A stretch of DNA of 64,000 nt, from NCBI RefSeq assembly GCF_000428985.1, contig NZ_AUAZ01000011.1, forward strand, positions 1 through 64,000. The letters are read 5' to 3'. A program made the translations under genes and the position numbers. Numbering within the stretch: the stretch's first letter is position 1; every line of letters begins with the position of its first letter. Shown here in pieces: positions 1 to 8,722 of the stretch. A model generated the notes under the pieces. That model was not told where the DNA came from, searched no databases, and worked only from the letters and a program-made list of their open reading frames with translations. The stretch comes from Marinobacterium litorale DSM 23545. Lineage in GTDB: Bacteria > Pseudomonadota > Gammaproteobacteria > Pseudomonadales > Balneatricaceae.

Positions 1-339
1 AAGCGTGACGAAGTTGAGCGTGGTCAGGTCCTGGCTAAGCCGGGTTCCATCACTCCGCACACTCAGTTCGAAGGCGAAGTCTACGTACTGAGCAAGGAAG
101 AAGGTGGTCGTCACACTCCGTTCTTCAAGGGCTACCGTCCGCAGTTCTACTTCCGTACCACCGATATCACCGGTGCGGTTGAGCTGCCGGAAGGCGTTGA
201 GATGGTCATGCCGGGTGACAACATCCAGATGGCTGTTACCCTGATCAACCCGATCGCCATGGAAGAAGGTCTGCGCTTCGCGATTCGCGAAGGTGGCCGT
301 ACCGTGGGTGCCGGTGTTGTATCCAAGATCACTGCCTGA
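1..339 (+). CDS. tuf: Elongation factor Tu, C-terminal part (5' end outside window)
   Basis: EF-Tu carries aminoacyl-tRNA to the ribosome as a GTP complex. Only the last 112 codons are present, in frame from base 1. They hold the end of domain 2 and the beta-barrel domain 3, with the conserved stretches [38 protein letters not shown] and a C-terminal [13 protein letters not shown]. The GTPase domain lies upstream of the window. Position directly before the S10 operon matches the tuf copy at the end of the str operon (rpsL-rpsG-fusA-tuf). A strong terminator follows 18 bp after the stop. Confidence 0.97.
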   Translation, partial: KRDEVERGQVLAKPGSITPHTQFEGEVYVLSKEEGGRHTPFFKGYRPQFYFRTTDITGAVELPEGVEMVMPGDNIQMAVTLINPIAMEEGLRFAIREGGRTVGAGVVSKITA

Positions 340-357
340 TCCCGTGATCTGATCTGG

Positions 358-390
358 AAAGGCCCTCCCTGTGAGGGCCTTTTTGCTTTT
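358..390 (+). terminator. Rho-independent terminator after tuf
   Basis: A 7-bp GC-rich stem (GGCCCTC, five-base loop, GAGGGCC), extended by AAA/TTT pairs, is followed by a T-rich tract. It separates the str operon from the S10 promoter. Confidence 0.9.
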
Positions 391-445
391 AAGTGACCTC
401 CCGCCGGCGGTTTTCTTTCGCTGGTTGTTTTTTATACCTTTCGTG

Positions 446-474
446 TTGACCCTTTTCCCTCCGCGGAGTAAGAT
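446..474 (+). promoter_or_regulatory. Sigma-70 promoter of the S10 operon
   Basis: TTGACC (446-451) and TAAGAT (469-474) are separated by exactly 17 bp. Transcription would start near 481, about 65 nt before rpsJ. The bases after the -10 box read TTGCGTCCCC, a GC-rich discriminator as in stringently controlled ribosomal promoters. The short leader does not look like the long enterobacterial S10 leader. Confidence 0.7.
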
Positions 475-545
475 TTGCGTCCCCTTTTATCCAAGGGGAG
501 GTCGGCTATTGCCGTAAAGAAACTTACAGGAAATGCGTGATCAGA

Positions 546-857
546 ATGCAGAACCAAAAAATCAGAATTCGTCTGAAGGCTTTTGATCATCGCCTGATCG
601 ATTCTTCCGCTCAGGAGATTGTTGATACAGCCAAGCGGACAGGTGCTCAGGTGTGTGGTCCGATCCCACTTCCTACCCGCAAAGAGCGTTACACCGTTCT
701 GATCTCTCCGCACGTCAACAAAGACGCGCGTGATCAGTATGAGATCCGTACGCACAAGCGAGTCCTCGACATCGTTGAGCCGACAGAAAAAACTGTCGAC
801 GCACTGATGAAGCTGGATCTGGCAGCGGGTGTCGAAGTGCAGATCAGCCTCGGCTAA
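546..857 (+). CDS. rpsJ: 30S ribosomal protein S10
   Basis: S10 (NusE) belongs to the 30S head and also acts with NusB in antitermination. The ATG at 546 gives 103 residues starting [19 protein letters not shown], the exact length and start of the family. An in-frame GTG at 537 is possible but adds three residues not seen in homologues. The only SD-like sequence, AGGAAA at 528-533, is 3 nt from the GTG and 12 nt from the ATG, so it does not decide the matter. First gene of the S10 operon. Confidence 0.97.
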   Translation: MQNQKIRIRLKAFDHRLIDSSAQEIVDTAKRTGAQVCGPIPLPTRKERYTVLISPHVNKDARDQYEIRTHKRVLDIVEPTEKTVDALMKLDLAAGVEVQISLG

Positions 858-898
858 TCAGCACCGCGCAGAATTATTAACTTAATGAAGCGCTATTT

Positions 899-950
899 GT
901 GGAATGCGCCTGAAAAGGGCAGCCATAGTGGGTGACAGCCCCGTACACAA
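899..950 (+). promoter_or_regulatory. 23S rRNA domain I-like element (candidate L4 binding site) before rplC
   Basis: The 111-bp rpsJ-rplC spacer contains a segment that reads like 23S rRNA around E. coli nt 294-345. GTGGAA is followed by a hairpin resembling the rRNA one, then GCCATAGTGGGTGACAGCCC and CCGTACACAA. From 930 to 950 it is identical to the E. coli 23S sequence as I recall it. This rRNA region is known as a target of protein L4, and L4 is the second gene downstream. The element ends 6 nt before the rplC Shine-Dalgarno (AAGAGG, 956-961). I infer an autoregulatory rRNA mimic; a chance rDNA fragment is the alternative. Confidence 0.6.
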
Positions 951-968
951 CTGGCAAGAGGTAAAAAA

Positions 969-1607
969 ATGTCTGTAGGACTTATCGGACGTAAAGCGGG
1001 TATGACTCGCATCTTCACAGATGAGGGCGTGTCCGTGCCAGTCACCGTCATCGAGGTGGAACCGAACCGCGTTACTGGCGTTAAAACTGTCGATACCGAT
1101 GGTTATGCCGCCGTGCAGGTGACAACCGGTACTAAAAAGGCTAATCGCCTTTCCAAGCCGCTCGCCGGGCAGTATGCCAAGGCAGGCGTCGAGGCCGGTC
1201 GCGGTTTGTGGGAGTTCCGCGTGAATGGTGATGAGGGAATCAACGTCGGCGACGCGCTGACAGTTGAGCGCTTCGAAGCAGGTCAGAAAGTAGACGTGAC
1301 AGGTCAATCCAAAGGTAAGGGCTTCCAGGGCGGCGTTAAGCGCTGGAACTTCCGTACTCAGGATATGACTCACGGTAACTCTCTTTCTCACCGTGCTCCG
1401 GGTTCCATTGGTCAGTGCCAGACCCCGGGCCGCGTATTCAAGGGTAAGAAGATGGCAGGTCACATGGGCGCCGAGCGCTGCACAATCCAGACTCTGGAAG
1501 TTGTGCGCGTTGACGCCGAGCGTAATCTGCTGATCGTCAAGGGTGCCATTCCTGGCGCAACCGGCGGCGACGTCATCGTTAAACCTGCTGTTAAAGCACG
1601 CGCCTGA
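969..1607 (+). CDS. rplC: 50S ribosomal protein L3
   Basis: L3 is an early-assembling 50S protein whose long loop reaches towards the peptidyl transferase centre. The 212-residue product has the family signatures [13 protein letters not shown] and [20 protein letters not shown]; the latter holds the glutamine that PrmB methylates in relatives. AAGAGG lies 7 nt before the ATG. The spacer before this gene is unusually long and carries a 23S rRNA-like segment, suggesting that translation of rplC and rplD may be controlled here. Confidence 0.98.
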   Translation: MSVGLIGRKAGMTRIFTDEGVSVPVTVIEVEPNRVTGVKTVDTDGYAAVQVTTGTKKANRLSKPLAGQYAKAGVEAGRGLWEFRVNGDEGINVGDALTVERFEAGQKVDVTGQSKGKGFQGGVKRWNFRTQDMTHGNSLSHRAPGSIGQCQTPGRVFKGKKMAGHMGAERCTIQTLEVVRVDAERNLLIVKGAIPGATGGDVIVKPAVKARA

Positions 1608-1618
1608 GGGAGGTTTCC

Positions 1619-2224
1619 ATGAATCTGAATCTGACTGGAGCCAACGGTTCGGTTGAAGTATCCGAACTGGCTTTTGGTAAAGAGTTCAATGAGGCGCTGG
1701 TACACCAGGTTGTAACTGCTTACATGGCAGCGGGCCGTCAGGGTACCAAAGCGCAGAAAAATCGTTCCGCCGTCTCCGGTGGTGGTGCGAAGCCCTTCCG
1801 TCAGAAGGGTACCGGTCGTGCACGTCAGGGTACTACCCGTTCGCCGATCTGGCGTACCGGTGGTGTGACCTTCGCTGCACAGCCTCGCGATTACGCTCAG
1901 AAAGTGAACAAGAAAATGTATCGCGCAGCGATGCGTTGCATCCTGTCTGAGCTGGTGCGTCAGGAGCGTCTGGTTGTTGTAGAAGACTTCTCTGTTGATG
2001 CACCGAAGACCAAGCCGTTTATCGCCAAGCTGAAAGAGCTTGAGCTGGATAACGCGCTGCTGATTACTGAAGACGTCGAACAGAACCTGTTCCTGGCTGC
2101 GCGCAATGTTCCTCATGTGGACGTTCGTGATGCCGCCGGTATCGACCCGGTAAGCCTGGTCGGTTTTGAGAAGGTTCTGGTCACCGTGCCGGCGCTCAAG
2201 AAGATCGAGGAGGTGTACGCATGA
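1619..2224 (+). CDS. rplD: 50S ribosomal protein L4
   Basis: L4 binds domain I of 23S rRNA and lines the exit tunnel; in enterobacteria it also represses its own operon. The 201 residues match the E. coli length. The long basic tunnel loop is visible at about residues 45-90 ([20 protein letters not shown]). Its stop overlaps the rplW start as ATGA, so the two are translationally coupled. The 23S-like element before rplC would be a natural target for this protein. Confidence 0.98.
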   Translation: MNLNLTGANGSVEVSELAFGKEFNEALVHQVVTAYMAAGRQGTKAQKNRSAVSGGGAKPFRQKGTGRARQGTTRSPIWRTGGVTFAAQPRDYAQKVNKKMYRAAMRCILSELVRQERLVVVEDFSVDAPKTKPFIAKLKELELDNALLITEDVEQNLFLAARNVPHVDVRDAAGIDPVSLVGFEKVLVTVPALKKIEEVYA

Positions 2225-2517
2225 ACCAGGAACGCATCTATAAAGTGCTGCTCGGTCCGCACATCTCTGAGAAGGCCACTATCGTTGCTGAGGGTACCCA
2301 GCAGGTAGTGTTCCGCGTAGCTTCAGACGCGACCAAGCCGGAAATCAAAAAAGCGGTTGAAGAACTGTTCAACGTAAAAGTTGAGGGCGTCAACGTGCTG
2401 AACATCAAGGGCAAGACCAAGCGCACCATGCGCGGCATGGGCAAGCGCACTGATGTTCGTAAGGCGTACGTTCGACTGGCTGACGGTTCCGAGATCGATT
2501 TCCTGGCTGGCGAATAA
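2221..2517 (+). CDS. rplW: 50S ribosomal protein L23
   Basis: L23 sits at the tunnel exit and is the docking point for trigger factor and SRP. The 98-residue product carries the conserved [15 protein letters not shown] start, a [20 protein letters not shown] core and the basic [14 protein letters not shown] loop. It starts inside the rplD stop codon (ATGA). Confidence 0.97.
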   Translation: MNQERIYKVLLGPHISEKATIVAEGTQQVVFRVASDATKPEIKKAVEELFNVKVEGVNVLNIKGKTKRTMRGMGKRTDVRKAYVRLADGSEIDFLAGE

Positions 2518-2531
2518 GAGGGGTTTGAATA

Positions 2532-3359
2532 ATGGCAATCGTTAAAGCAAAGCCGACCTCTGCCGGACGTCGTCACGTCGTTAAGGTAAGCAGCGCCGAC
2601 CTGTACAAAGGCAAGCCGCACGCTGCTCTGGTCGAGAAAAAGTCGAAGTCCGGTGGTCGTAACAATAATGGTCGCATCACCACTCGCCACGTAGGCGGTG
2701 GTCATAAGCACCATTATCGTATGATCGACTTCCGTCGCAACAAGGATGGTATTCCTGCGATCATTGAACGCATCGAATACGATCCTAACCGTTCTGCACA
2801 CATCGCTCTGCTGAAATACGCCGATGGTGAGCGTCGTTACATCATCGCTCCGAAAGGTCTGCAAGCAGGTGCTCAGGTTCAGTCTGGTGAAGTGGCTGAC
2901 ATTAAGCCGGGTAACGCGATGCCGCTGCGCAACGTGCCGCTGGGTAGCACTGTGCATTGTGTTGAGCTTAAGCCTGGTAAAGGCGCTCAGATGGCTCGTT
3001 CCGCTGGAACGTCTGCTCAGCTGGTTGCTCGTGAAGGTGCATACGCGACGCTGCGTCTGCGCTCTGGTGAAATGCGCAAGGTCCTGGCGGAATGCCGCGC
3101 GACCCTGGGCGAGGTCAGCAACTCCGAGCATAGCCTGCGTCAACTGGGTAAAGCTGGTGCCAAGCGCTGGCGTGGTGTTCGTCCGACCGTTCGCGGTGTG
3201 GCGATGAACCCGGTTGATCACCCCCATGGTGGTGGTGAGGGTCGTACCTCCGGTGGTCGTCACCCGGTTACTCCGTGGGGCGTGCCGACCAAGGGTCACA
3301 AGACTCGCAAGAACAAGCGTACCGATAATCTGATCGTACGCCGTCGTCAGGCTAAATAA
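2532..3359 (+). CDS. rplB: 50S ribosomal protein L2
   Basis: L2 is needed for subunit association and lies close to the peptidyl transferase centre. The product has 275 residues, near the usual 273-276. It contains the [20 protein letters not shown] region and the hallmark [18 protein letters not shown] near the C-terminus, including the histidine implicated in peptidyl transferase function. It ends in a basic tail. Confidence 0.98.
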   Translation: MAIVKAKPTSAGRRHVVKVSSADLYKGKPHAALVEKKSKSGGRNNNGRITTRHVGGGHKHHYRMIDFRRNKDGIPAIIERIEYDPNRSAHIALLKYADGERRYIIAPKGLQAGAQVQSGEVADIKPGNAMPLRNVPLGSTVHCVELKPGKGAQMARSAGTSAQLVAREGAYATLRLRSGEMRKVLAECRATLGEVSNSEHSLRQLGKAGAKRWRGVRPTVRGVAMNPVDHPHGGGEGRTSGGRHPVTPWGVPTKGHKTRKNKRTDNLIVRRRQAK

Positions 3360-3371
3360 GAGGAATCAGCT

Positions 3372-3650
3372 GTGCCACGTTCACTGAAGAAAGGTCCCTT
3401 TATCGACCTTCACCTGCTGAAAAAGGTAGAGGCTGCAATCGAGGCTAACGAACGTCGTCCGATCAAAACCTGGTCACGTCGTTCTACCGTCTTCCCGAAC
3501 TTTGTCGGGCTGACAATTGCAGTACATAACGGCCGTCAGCATGTCCCGGTGTACATCACCGAAGATATGGTCGGTCATAAACTAGGTGAGTTCGCTGCTA
3601 CTCGTACATACCGCGGTCATGCAGCCGACAAGAAGGCCAAGAAGAAGTAA
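3372..3650 (+). CDS. rpsS: 30S ribosomal protein S19
   Basis: S19 lies in the 30S head and forms a complex with S13. The product has 92 residues, starts with GTG ([18 protein letters not shown]) and keeps the conserved [20 protein letters not shown] segment. GAGGAATC lies at good distance before the GTG. Only 10 bp separate it from rplV. Confidence 0.97.
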   Translation: MPRSLKKGPFIDLHLLKKVEAAIEANERRPIKTWSRRSTVFPNFVGLTIAVHNGRQHVPVYITEDMVGHKLGEFAATRTYRGHAADKKAKKK

Positions 3651-3660
3651 GGGGTAGATG

Positions 3661-3990
3661 ATGGAAGTTATCGCCAAGCATAAAGGCGCCCGCATCTCCG
3701 CCCAGAAGGCCCGTCTGGTCGCAGATCAGATCCGTGGTAAGTCTGTGGGCGAAGCTCTGAATATCCTGGCGTTCAGCACTAAGAAAGGTGCTGACCTCGT
3801 CAAGAAGGTGCTGGAGTCTGCAATTGCGAATGCAGAGCACAACGAAGGTGCCGACGTCGATGAACTGCGCGTGTCCGCGGTCTTCGTTGATGAGGGTATG
3901 ACTATGAAGCGTATCATGCCACGTGCCAAAGGCCGTGCTGACCGCATTCTGAAGCGTACCTCCCACATCACCGTCAAGGTCGCAGACTAA
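3661..3990 (+). CDS. rplV: 50S ribosomal protein L22
   Basis: L22 lines the exit tunnel with a beta-hairpin, seen here as [20 protein letters not shown]. Two consecutive ATG codons occur at 3658 and 3661. AAGGGG at 3649-3654 is 3 nt from the first and 6 nt from the second, and homologues start MEV, so 3661 is preferred (109 residues). The sequence is close to the Pseudomonas protein. Confidence 0.95.
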   Translation: MEVIAKHKGARISAQKARLVADQIRGKSVGEALNILAFSTKKGADLVKKVLESAIANAEHNEGADVDELRVSAVFVDEGMTMKRIMPRAKGRADRILKRTSHITVKVAD

Positions 3991-4015
3991 GAGCTGAAAG
4001 CCAGGAGAGTTTGAT

Positions 4016-4696
4016 ATGGGTCAGAAAGTAAACCCAACCGGTATCCGGCTTGGAGTCATCAAGGATCACACGTCTGTGTGGTACGCGGACAAAGCCGACT
4101 ATGCCAACAAACTGCTGAATGATCTTCAGGTACGTAGCTACCTGGAAGGACAGCTGAAAAACGCGTCTGTGAGCCGCATCGAGATCGAGCGTCCGGCGCA
4201 GAATGCAAAGATTACAATCCATACTGCCCGCCCCGGTATCGTTATCGGTAAGAAGGGTGAGGATGTCGAGAAGCTGCGTGCTGCCGTTTCCGAGATGATG
4301 GGTGTGCCCGTTCACATCAATATCGAAGAAGTACGTAAGCCGGATCTGGATGCCAAGCTGGTCGCCCAGGGCGTTGCCAGCCAGCTCGAGCGCCGTGTGA
4401 TGTTCCGTCGCGCCATGAAGCGTGCGGTGCAGAACGCCATGCGTATCGGTGCCAAGGGTATCAAGATTCAGCTCGGCGGACGTCTGGGCGGTGCCGAAAT
4501 TGCGCGTACCGAGTGGTATCGTGAAGGTCGTGTTCCTCTGCACACTCTGCGTGCAGATATCGACTACGCCACCTATGAAGCGCACACCACCTACGGTGTG
4601 ATCGGCGTCAAAGTATGGATCTTCAAGGGTGAGATTCTCGGCGGCCTGGAGCAGGTTCGCGCTGAGAAGAAAGCACCCGCGAAGAAAGCTAAGTGA
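4016..4696 (+). CDS. rpsC: 30S ribosomal protein S3
   Basis: S3 helps form the mRNA entry channel and contributes to helicase activity. The 226-residue product starts [18 protein letters not shown], has a KH domain with the GxxG loop [15 protein letters not shown] near residues 75-90, and a conserved C-terminal domain ([19 protein letters not shown]). The C-terminus is a lysine/alanine-rich tail. Confidence 0.98.
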   Translation: MGQKVNPTGIRLGVIKDHTSVWYADKADYANKLLNDLQVRSYLEGQLKNASVSRIEIERPAQNAKITIHTARPGIVIGKKGEDVEKLRAAVSEMMGVPVHINIEEVRKPDLDAKLVAQGVASQLERRVMFRRAMKRAVQNAMRIGAKGIKIQLGGRLGGAEIARTEWYREGRVPLHTLRADIDYATYEAHTTYGVIGVKVWIFKGEILGGLEQVRAEKKAPAKKAK

Positions 4697-4707
4697 GGTA
4701 GACGTCA

Positions 4708-5121
4708 ATGCTGCAACCAAAACGTCTCAAATACCGCAAGGTAATGAAGGGTCGCAACCGTGGCCTGGCTCAGCGCGGCAGCAAGGTCAGCTTTGGTGAG
4801 TATGCACTCAAAGCGACTGATCGCGGTCGTATTACAGCGCGCCAGATCGAAGCGGCTCGTCGTACCATGACTCGTCACGTAAAACGTGGCGGTAAGATCT
4901 GGATCCGGATTTTCCCGGACAAGCCGATCACTACCAAGCCTCTTGAAGTTCGTATGGGTAAGGGTAAGGGTAGCGTCGAGTACTGGGTTGCTCAGATCCA
5001 GCCGGGTAAAGTGCTGTTCGAAATGAGCGGTGTGCCTGAAGATCTCGCGCAGGAAGCCTTCGCCCTGGCGGCAGCCAAGCTGCCGGTTCAGACAACTTTC
5101 GTTAAGCGGACGGTGATGTGA
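4708..5121 (+). CDS. rplP: 50S ribosomal protein L16
   Basis: L16 binds near the A site and is required for late 50S assembly. The product has 137 residues (136 in E. coli), starts [19 protein letters not shown] and contains [20 protein letters not shown]. An arginine lies in the PrmB/YcfD-type region [14 protein letters not shown]. The stop overlaps the rpmC start by one base (TGATG). Confidence 0.98.
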   Translation: MLQPKRLKYRKVMKGRNRGLAQRGSKVSFGEYALKATDRGRITARQIEAARRTMTRHVKRGGKIWIRIFPDKPITTKPLEVRMGKGKGSVEYWVAQIQPGKVLFEMSGVPEDLAQEAFALAAAKLPVQTTFVKRTVM

Positions 5122-5315
5122 TGAAAGCACAAGAACTGCGTGACAAGTCCGTAGAAGAGCTGCAGCAGTCTCTGCTGGGTCTTCTGAAGGATCAGTTCAA
5201 CCTGCGTATGCAGAAGGCAACTGGGCAACTGGCTCAGACCCACCTGCTGGGTCAGGTTCGTCGCGATATTGCTCGCGTTAAGACAGTACTCAATGAAAAG
5301 CAGGTGACTAAATGA
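5121..5315 (+). CDS. rpmC: 50S ribosomal protein L29
   Basis: L29 is a small alpha-helical protein at the tunnel exit beside L23. ATG at 5121 gives 64 residues starting [16 protein letters not shown], matching the family. An in-frame GTG one codon upstream is less likely. Both ends overlap neighbours: TGATG with rplP and ATGA with rpsQ. Confidence 0.96.
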   Translation: MKAQELRDKSVEELQQSLLGLLKDQFNLRMQKATGQLAQTHLLGQVRRDIARVKTVLNEKQVTK

Positions 5316-5575
5316 GCGCTGAAAAACGTACTCGTACTGTGACCGGCAAGGTCGTCAGTGACAAGATGGACAAGACCATCACCGTTCTGGTCGAGCGTCG
5401 TGAGAAGCATCCGCTCTACGGCAAGTACATCAAACGCTCCACCAAACTGCACGCTCACGATGAGAAGAATGAGTGTCAGATGGGTGATCTGGTGACTATC
5501 GCCGAGTCTCGCCCGCTGTCCAAGACCAAAACTTGGTCTCTGGTTCGCATTGAAGAGCGCGCAGCGAAGGTGTAA
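5312..5575 (+). CDS. rpsQ: 30S ribosomal protein S17
   Basis: S17 is a primary 16S rRNA-binding protein with an OB fold. The 87-residue product has [19 protein letters not shown] and [19 protein letters not shown], both family hallmarks. It is the last gene of the S10 operon in the E. coli arrangement; an 80-bp spacer containing a hairpin follows. Confidence 0.97.
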   Translation: MSAEKRTRTVTGKVVSDKMDKTITVLVERREKHPLYGKYIKRSTKLHAHDEKNECQMGDLVTIAESRPLSKTKTWSLVRIEERAAKV

Positions 5576-5603
5576 TATAACGCGCCTTTGCTGCTCCAGT
5601 TGC

Positions 5604-5633
5604 CGGTTCGCCTGCTAAAGAGGCAGGCGACCG
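5604..5633 (+). promoter_or_regulatory. Strong hairpin between rpsQ and rplN
   Basis: TCGCCTGC (5608-5615) pairs with GCAGGCGA (5623-5630) around a 7-nt loop, with CGG/CCG pairs outside one bulged T. There is no T-tract, so it is not a standard terminator. It sits at the S10-spc operon junction, where processing or regulation would make sense. Confidence 0.5.
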
Positions 5634-5655
5634 TTAAAAGTTTGTGGAGTAGACC

Positions 5656-6024
5656 ATGATTCAGACTGAAACGATGCTTGATGTGGCTGACAACAGCGGC
5701 GCCAAGCGTGTGCAGTGTATTAAGGTCCTGGGTGGTTCTCACCGCCGCTACGCCTCTGTTGGCGACATCATCAAGGTGACCGTCAAGGAAGCGATTCCGC
5801 GCGGTAAGGTGAAAAAAGGTCAGGTTCTTAAGGCTGTCGTAGTGCGTACCCGTAAAGGTGTTCGTCGTCCGGACGGTTCACTGATCCGCTTTGATACTAA
5901 CTCAGCGGTTCTGTTGAACAACAACGACGCACCCATCGGTACTCGTATCTTCGGGCCAGTAACGCGTGAACTTCGCTCAGAGAAGTTCATGAAGATCATT
6001 TCCCTGGCGCCTGAAGTGCTTTAA
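5656..6024 (+). CDS. rplN: 50S ribosomal protein L14
   Basis: L14 lies at the subunit interface and binds the silencing factor RsfS. The 122 residues match the family length exactly, starting [20 protein letters not shown] and containing [20 protein letters not shown] and [11 protein letters not shown]. First gene of the spc operon. TTTGTGGAGT precedes the ATG. Confidence 0.98.
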   Translation: MIQTETMLDVADNSGAKRVQCIKVLGGSHRRYASVGDIIKVTVKEAIPRGKVKKGQVLKAVVVRTRKGVRRPDGSLIRFDTNSAVLLNNNDAPIGTRIFGPVTRELRSEKFMKIISLAPEVL

Positions 6025-6051
6025 GACCCCTGTTCAGGCAGGGTTCTTGCG

Positions 6052-6084
6052 AAAACGCCATTCCCGGAAGGGTTTGGCGTTTTT
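6052..6084 (+). terminator. Terminator-like hairpin between rplN and rplX
   Basis: AAAACGCCA (6052-6060) pairs with TGGCGTTTT, with a run of T residues to 6084; the 14-nt loop holds CCCGGAAGGG, which could extend the stem. A smaller hairpin (CCCTG/CAGGG) lies just before it. It is placed inside the spc operon, in a 99-bp gap, so it would act as an attenuator or partial terminator. Confidence 0.55.
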
Positions 6085-6123
6085 GAGCATGAGGAAGGTA
6101 GCAGGAAACGAAGGTAAATCTAA

Positions 6124-6447
6124 ATGCGCAAGATTCGTCGCGACGATGAAATCATCGTGATCGCAGGTAAAGACAAGGGCAAGCGTGGCAAAGTCATGCG
6201 CGTCCTGGAAAACGATCGTCTGATCGTGTCCGGCATCAACATGGTTAAGAAGCACCAGAAACCGAACCCGATGGCAGGTCAGCAGGGTGGTATCGTTGAG
6301 AAGGAAGCGGCTATCGCGACTTCCAACGTTGCTATTTTTAACCCGCAGACCAACAAAGGTGATCGTGTGGGCTTCAAGCTGCTTGAAGACGGCACCAAGG
6401 TACGTTTCTTCAAGTCCACCGGCGAGCTCGTCGCCGGAGATAAGTAA
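6124..6447 (+). CDS. rplX: 50S ribosomal protein L24
   Basis: L24 is an assembly initiator that binds the 5' end of 23S rRNA. The product has 107 residues and an N-terminal KOW motif ([20 protein letters not shown]) that fixes the identity. It starts after a 99-bp gap with a terminator-like hairpin, so its output may be set separately from rplN. Confidence 0.96.
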   Translation: MRKIRRDDEIIVIAGKDKGKRGKVMRVLENDRLIVSGINMVKKHQKPNPMAGQQGGIVEKEAAIATSNVAIFNPQTNKGDRVGFKLLEDGTKVRFFKSTGELVAGDK

Positions 6448-6462
6448 GAGGGGTTGGTGCAG

Positions 6463-7002
6463 ATGTCTAGACTGAAAGCGCTCTACGAAAACGAAGTAAA
6501 AAACAAGCTGAAAGAGGAGCTTCAGGCTCCTAACGTTATGGCCGTTCCCCGTATCACCAAAATCACCCTGAACATGGGTGTTGGTGAAGCGCTGGGCGAC
6601 AAGAAACAGCTTGATTTCGCCATTGGCGATATGACCGCTATTGCCGGTCAGAAGCCGATTGTCACCAAAGCGCGCAAGTCCATCGCGGGCTTCAAAGTGC
6701 GTGAAGGCTGGCCGATCGGTTGTAAGGTGACTCTGCGTGGCGAACGCATGTGGGAGTTCCTCGACCGTCTGGTTGATATCTCCATTCCGCGTATCCGCGA
6801 CTTCCGTGGTCTCAGCGCCAAGTCCTTCGATGGACGCGGTAACTACAGCATGGGTGTGAAAGAGCAGATCATCTTCCCGGAGATCGACTACGACAAGGTC
6901 GATAAACTGCGTGGTCTCGATATTACGATCACCACAACCGCGAAGAACAACGACGAAGGTCGTGCACTGCTGTCTGCGCTGCAGTTCCCGTTCAAGAAAT
7001 AA
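6463..7002 (+). CDS. rplE: 50S ribosomal protein L5
   Basis: L5 binds 5S rRNA in the central protuberance. ATG at 6463 gives 179 residues, the E. coli length, starting [17 protein letters not shown] three codons upstream is in frame but falls next to AAGAGGGG (6446-6453), which is correctly spaced for the ATG. Conserved blocks include [32 protein letters not shown] and [20 protein letters not shown]. Confidence 0.96.
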   Translation: MSRLKALYENEVKNKLKEELQAPNVMAVPRITKITLNMGVGEALGDKKQLDFAIGDMTAIAGQKPIVTKARKSIAGFKVREGWPIGCKVTLRGERMWEFLDRLVDISIPRIRDFRGLSAKSFDGRGNYSMGVKEQIIFPEIDYDKVDKLRGLDITITTTAKNNDEGRALLSALQFPFKK

Positions 7003-7016
7003 GACAAGGTTGAACC

Positions 7017-7322
7017 ATGGCTAAAGTTTCTATGATCAATCGCGAGCTCAAGCGCGAAAAGCTGGCTAACAAATACGCCGCTAAGCGCGCTCAGCTCAAA
7101 GCAATTGTTGCTAGCCCGAACAGCTCAGAAGATGAGGTTTGGGACGCACAGATCGCGCTGCAGAAATTGCCGCGCGACGCGAGCCCGGTACGCAAACAGC
7201 GTCGTTGCCAGGTGACCGGTCGTCCGCATGCGGTTTACCGCAAGTTCGGACTGTGCCGTAACCAGCTGCGCGAAGCTGCCATGCGTGGCGATGTCCCGGG
7301 CCTGAAGAAGGCGAGCTGGTAA
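7017..7322 (+). CDS. rpsN: 30S ribosomal protein S14 (long, zinc-free type)
   Basis: S14 belongs to the 30S head. The 101-residue product is the long form without the two CxxC motifs; only two widely spaced cysteines are present. The C-terminal block [20 protein letters not shown]-like region ([23 protein letters not shown]) is typical. A 92-bp gap with a large hairpin follows, unusual in this compact operon. Confidence 0.97.
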   Translation: MAKVSMINRELKREKLANKYAAKRAQLKAIVASPNSSEDEVWDAQIALQKLPRDASPVRKQRRCQVTGRPHAVYRKFGLCRNQLREAAMRGDVPGLKKASW

Positions 7323-7342
7323 TACAGTTCGCCAAACGGTAA

Positions 7343-7387
7343 GCACGGCGGTCTGGGCGAAACCCGTGAGGGCTTCGCTACCGCGCC
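7343..7387 (+). promoter_or_regulatory. Long hairpin in the rpsN-rpsH spacer
   Basis: CGGC-GGT (from 7346) pairs with ACC-GC-GCCG (to 7387), enclosing GCGAA/TTCGC and an inner CCC-GTGA-GGG tetraloop stem. The helix has bulges of the sort used by r-protein binding sites. It lies 27 nt before rpsH. S8 represses the spc operon in E. coli by binding an mRNA helix, so an S8 site is a reasonable guess, but I see no clear S8 consensus. Confidence 0.4.
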
Positions 7388-7414
7388 GCGCTGCACTAAG
7401 AGGATGTTAATAGC

Positions 7415-7807
7415 ATGAGTATGCAAGACACACTCGCGGATATGTTTACTCGTATCCGTAACGGGCACATGGCTGAGAAACAGGTCGTGTCCCTGCCGTC
7501 CTCCAAGCAGAAGCTGGCGATTGCCCAGGTTCTCAAAGAGGAAGGTTACATCACCGACTACAGCGTAGAAGGTGATGTTAAACCGGTTCTGACCATCGAG
7601 TTGAAGTACTTCGAAGGTAAGCCGGTTATCGAGGAGATTAAACGCGTAAGCCGCCCCAGTCTGCGTATCTATAAAGCCGCTTCCGAGCTGCCTAAGGTAT
7701 CCGATGGTCTGGGTGTTGCGATCATCTCCACCAGCAAGGGCGTCATGACTGATCGCGCTGCTCGCGAAGCGGGTATCGGCGGTGAAGTAGTCTGCACGGT
7801 ATTCTAA
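7415..7807 (+). CDS. rpsH: 30S ribosomal protein S8
   Basis: S8 binds the central domain of 16S rRNA early in 30S assembly and regulates the spc operon in E. coli. The product has 130 residues, the E. coli length, starting [18 protein letters not shown] and ending with the signature [26 protein letters not shown] stands about 9 nt before the ATG. Confidence 0.98.
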   Translation: MSMQDTLADMFTRIRNGHMAEKQVVSLPSSKQKLAIAQVLKEEGYITDYSVEGDVKPVLTIELKYFEGKPVIEEIKRVSRPSLRIYKAASELPKVSDGLGVAIISTSKGVMTDRAAREAGIGGEVVCTVF

Positions 7808-7817
7808 GAGGTCTCCA

Positions 7818-8351
7818 ATGTCACGAATTGCGAAGAAACCCGTAGTAGTACCGTCAGGCGTGGAAATCAAAATCGCTGGCCAGAACGTTGCCGTCAAGGG
7901 CAAGAACGGTCAGCTGGCGATTGATGCTCACCCGGCTGTTGCTGTAGAGCAGGCTGACGGTCAGTTGAATTTTGCACCGCGCGACGGTTCCAAGCAGTCC
8001 ATGGCGCTGGCCGGGACGATGCGTTCGCTGGTGAATAACATGGTGGTCGGTGTAAGCGAAGGCTTTAGCAAGACCTTGGCGCTGCAGGGCGTTGGTTATC
8101 GCGCCCAGGCCAAGGGTAAGGTTCTGAACCTGACTCTGGGCTTCTCTCATCCGATCGATTACGAACTGCCTGAAGGTGTTTCCGCCGAAACGCCAAACCC
8201 GACCACTATCGTTATCAGCGGTGCTGATAAGCAGCGTGTCGGTCAGGTGGCTGCAGAAGTTCGCGGTTTCCGTCCGCCTGAGCCTTATAAGGGCAAGGGT
8301 GTTCGCTATGCCGACGAATATGTACGCCGCAAAGAGGCTAAGAAGAAGTAA
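7818..8351 (+). CDS. rplF: 50S ribosomal protein L6
   Basis: L6 lies at the base of the L7/L12 stalk near the factor-binding site. The product has 177 residues in two similar domains, starting [18 protein letters not shown] and ending with the conserved [20 protein letters not shown]. It is preceded by AGAGGTCTCCA and followed 9 bp later by rplR. Confidence 0.98.
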   Translation: MSRIAKKPVVVPSGVEIKIAGQNVAVKGKNGQLAIDAHPAVAVEQADGQLNFAPRDGSKQSMALAGTMRSLVNNMVVGVSEGFSKTLALQGVGYRAQAKGKVLNLTLGFSHPIDYELPEGVSAETPNPTTIVISGADKQRVGQVAAEVRGFRPPEPYKGKGVRYADEYVRRKEAKKK

Positions 8352-8360
8352 GGCAGGGTC

Positions 8361-8711
8361 ATGAACGTTAAGAAAGAAGCTCGTATCCGTCGTGCGCGCC
8401 GTGCTCGCGCCAATATGCGCGAACAGGGTGCTGTACGTCTCTGCGTCAATCGCACCCCGCGTCACATCTATGCGCAAGTCATCTCTGCCGACGGCAGCAA
8501 GGTGCTGGCCAGCGCTTCAACGCTGGAAAAGGATCTGCGCGAAGGGGCTACCGGTAACATCGAAGCCGCCAAGAAGATCGGTTCTCTGATCGCTTCGCGG
8601 GCCAAAGAAGCCGGTGTTACTGAAGTCGCGTTTGACCGCTCAGGTTTCAAATACCACGGTCGCGTAGCGGCTCTCGCTGATGCTGCTCGCGAAGGCGGCC
8701 TGGAATTCTAA
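8361..8711 (+). CDS. rplR: 50S ribosomal protein L18
   Basis: L18 binds 5S rRNA together with L5. The 116-residue product has the basic N-terminus ([15 protein letters not shown]) and the C-terminal [20 protein letters not shown] that define the family. Position in the spc operon fits. Confidence 0.97.
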   Translation: MNVKKEARIRRARRARANMREQGAVRLCVNRTPRHIYAQVISADGSKVLASASTLEKDLREGATGNIEAAKKIGSLIASRAKEAGVTEVAFDRSGFKYHGRVAALADAAREGGLEF

Positions 8712-8722
8712 AGGTTTCGAAT

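Noticed and set aside
444-545. Enterobacterial-type L4 leader before rpsJ
   Set aside because: The leader would be only about 65 nt with no long hairpin and T-run.
899-950. Treating the 23S-like stretch as a true rRNA gene fragment annotation
   Set aside because: It is only about 50 nt, in an r-protein operon and next to a ribosome binding site; a regulatory mimic is a better description, so it is not listed as rRNA.
2238-3299. A 353-codon open frame antisense to rplW-rplB
   Set aside because: Threonine/arginine-rich shadow of ribosomal protein codons.
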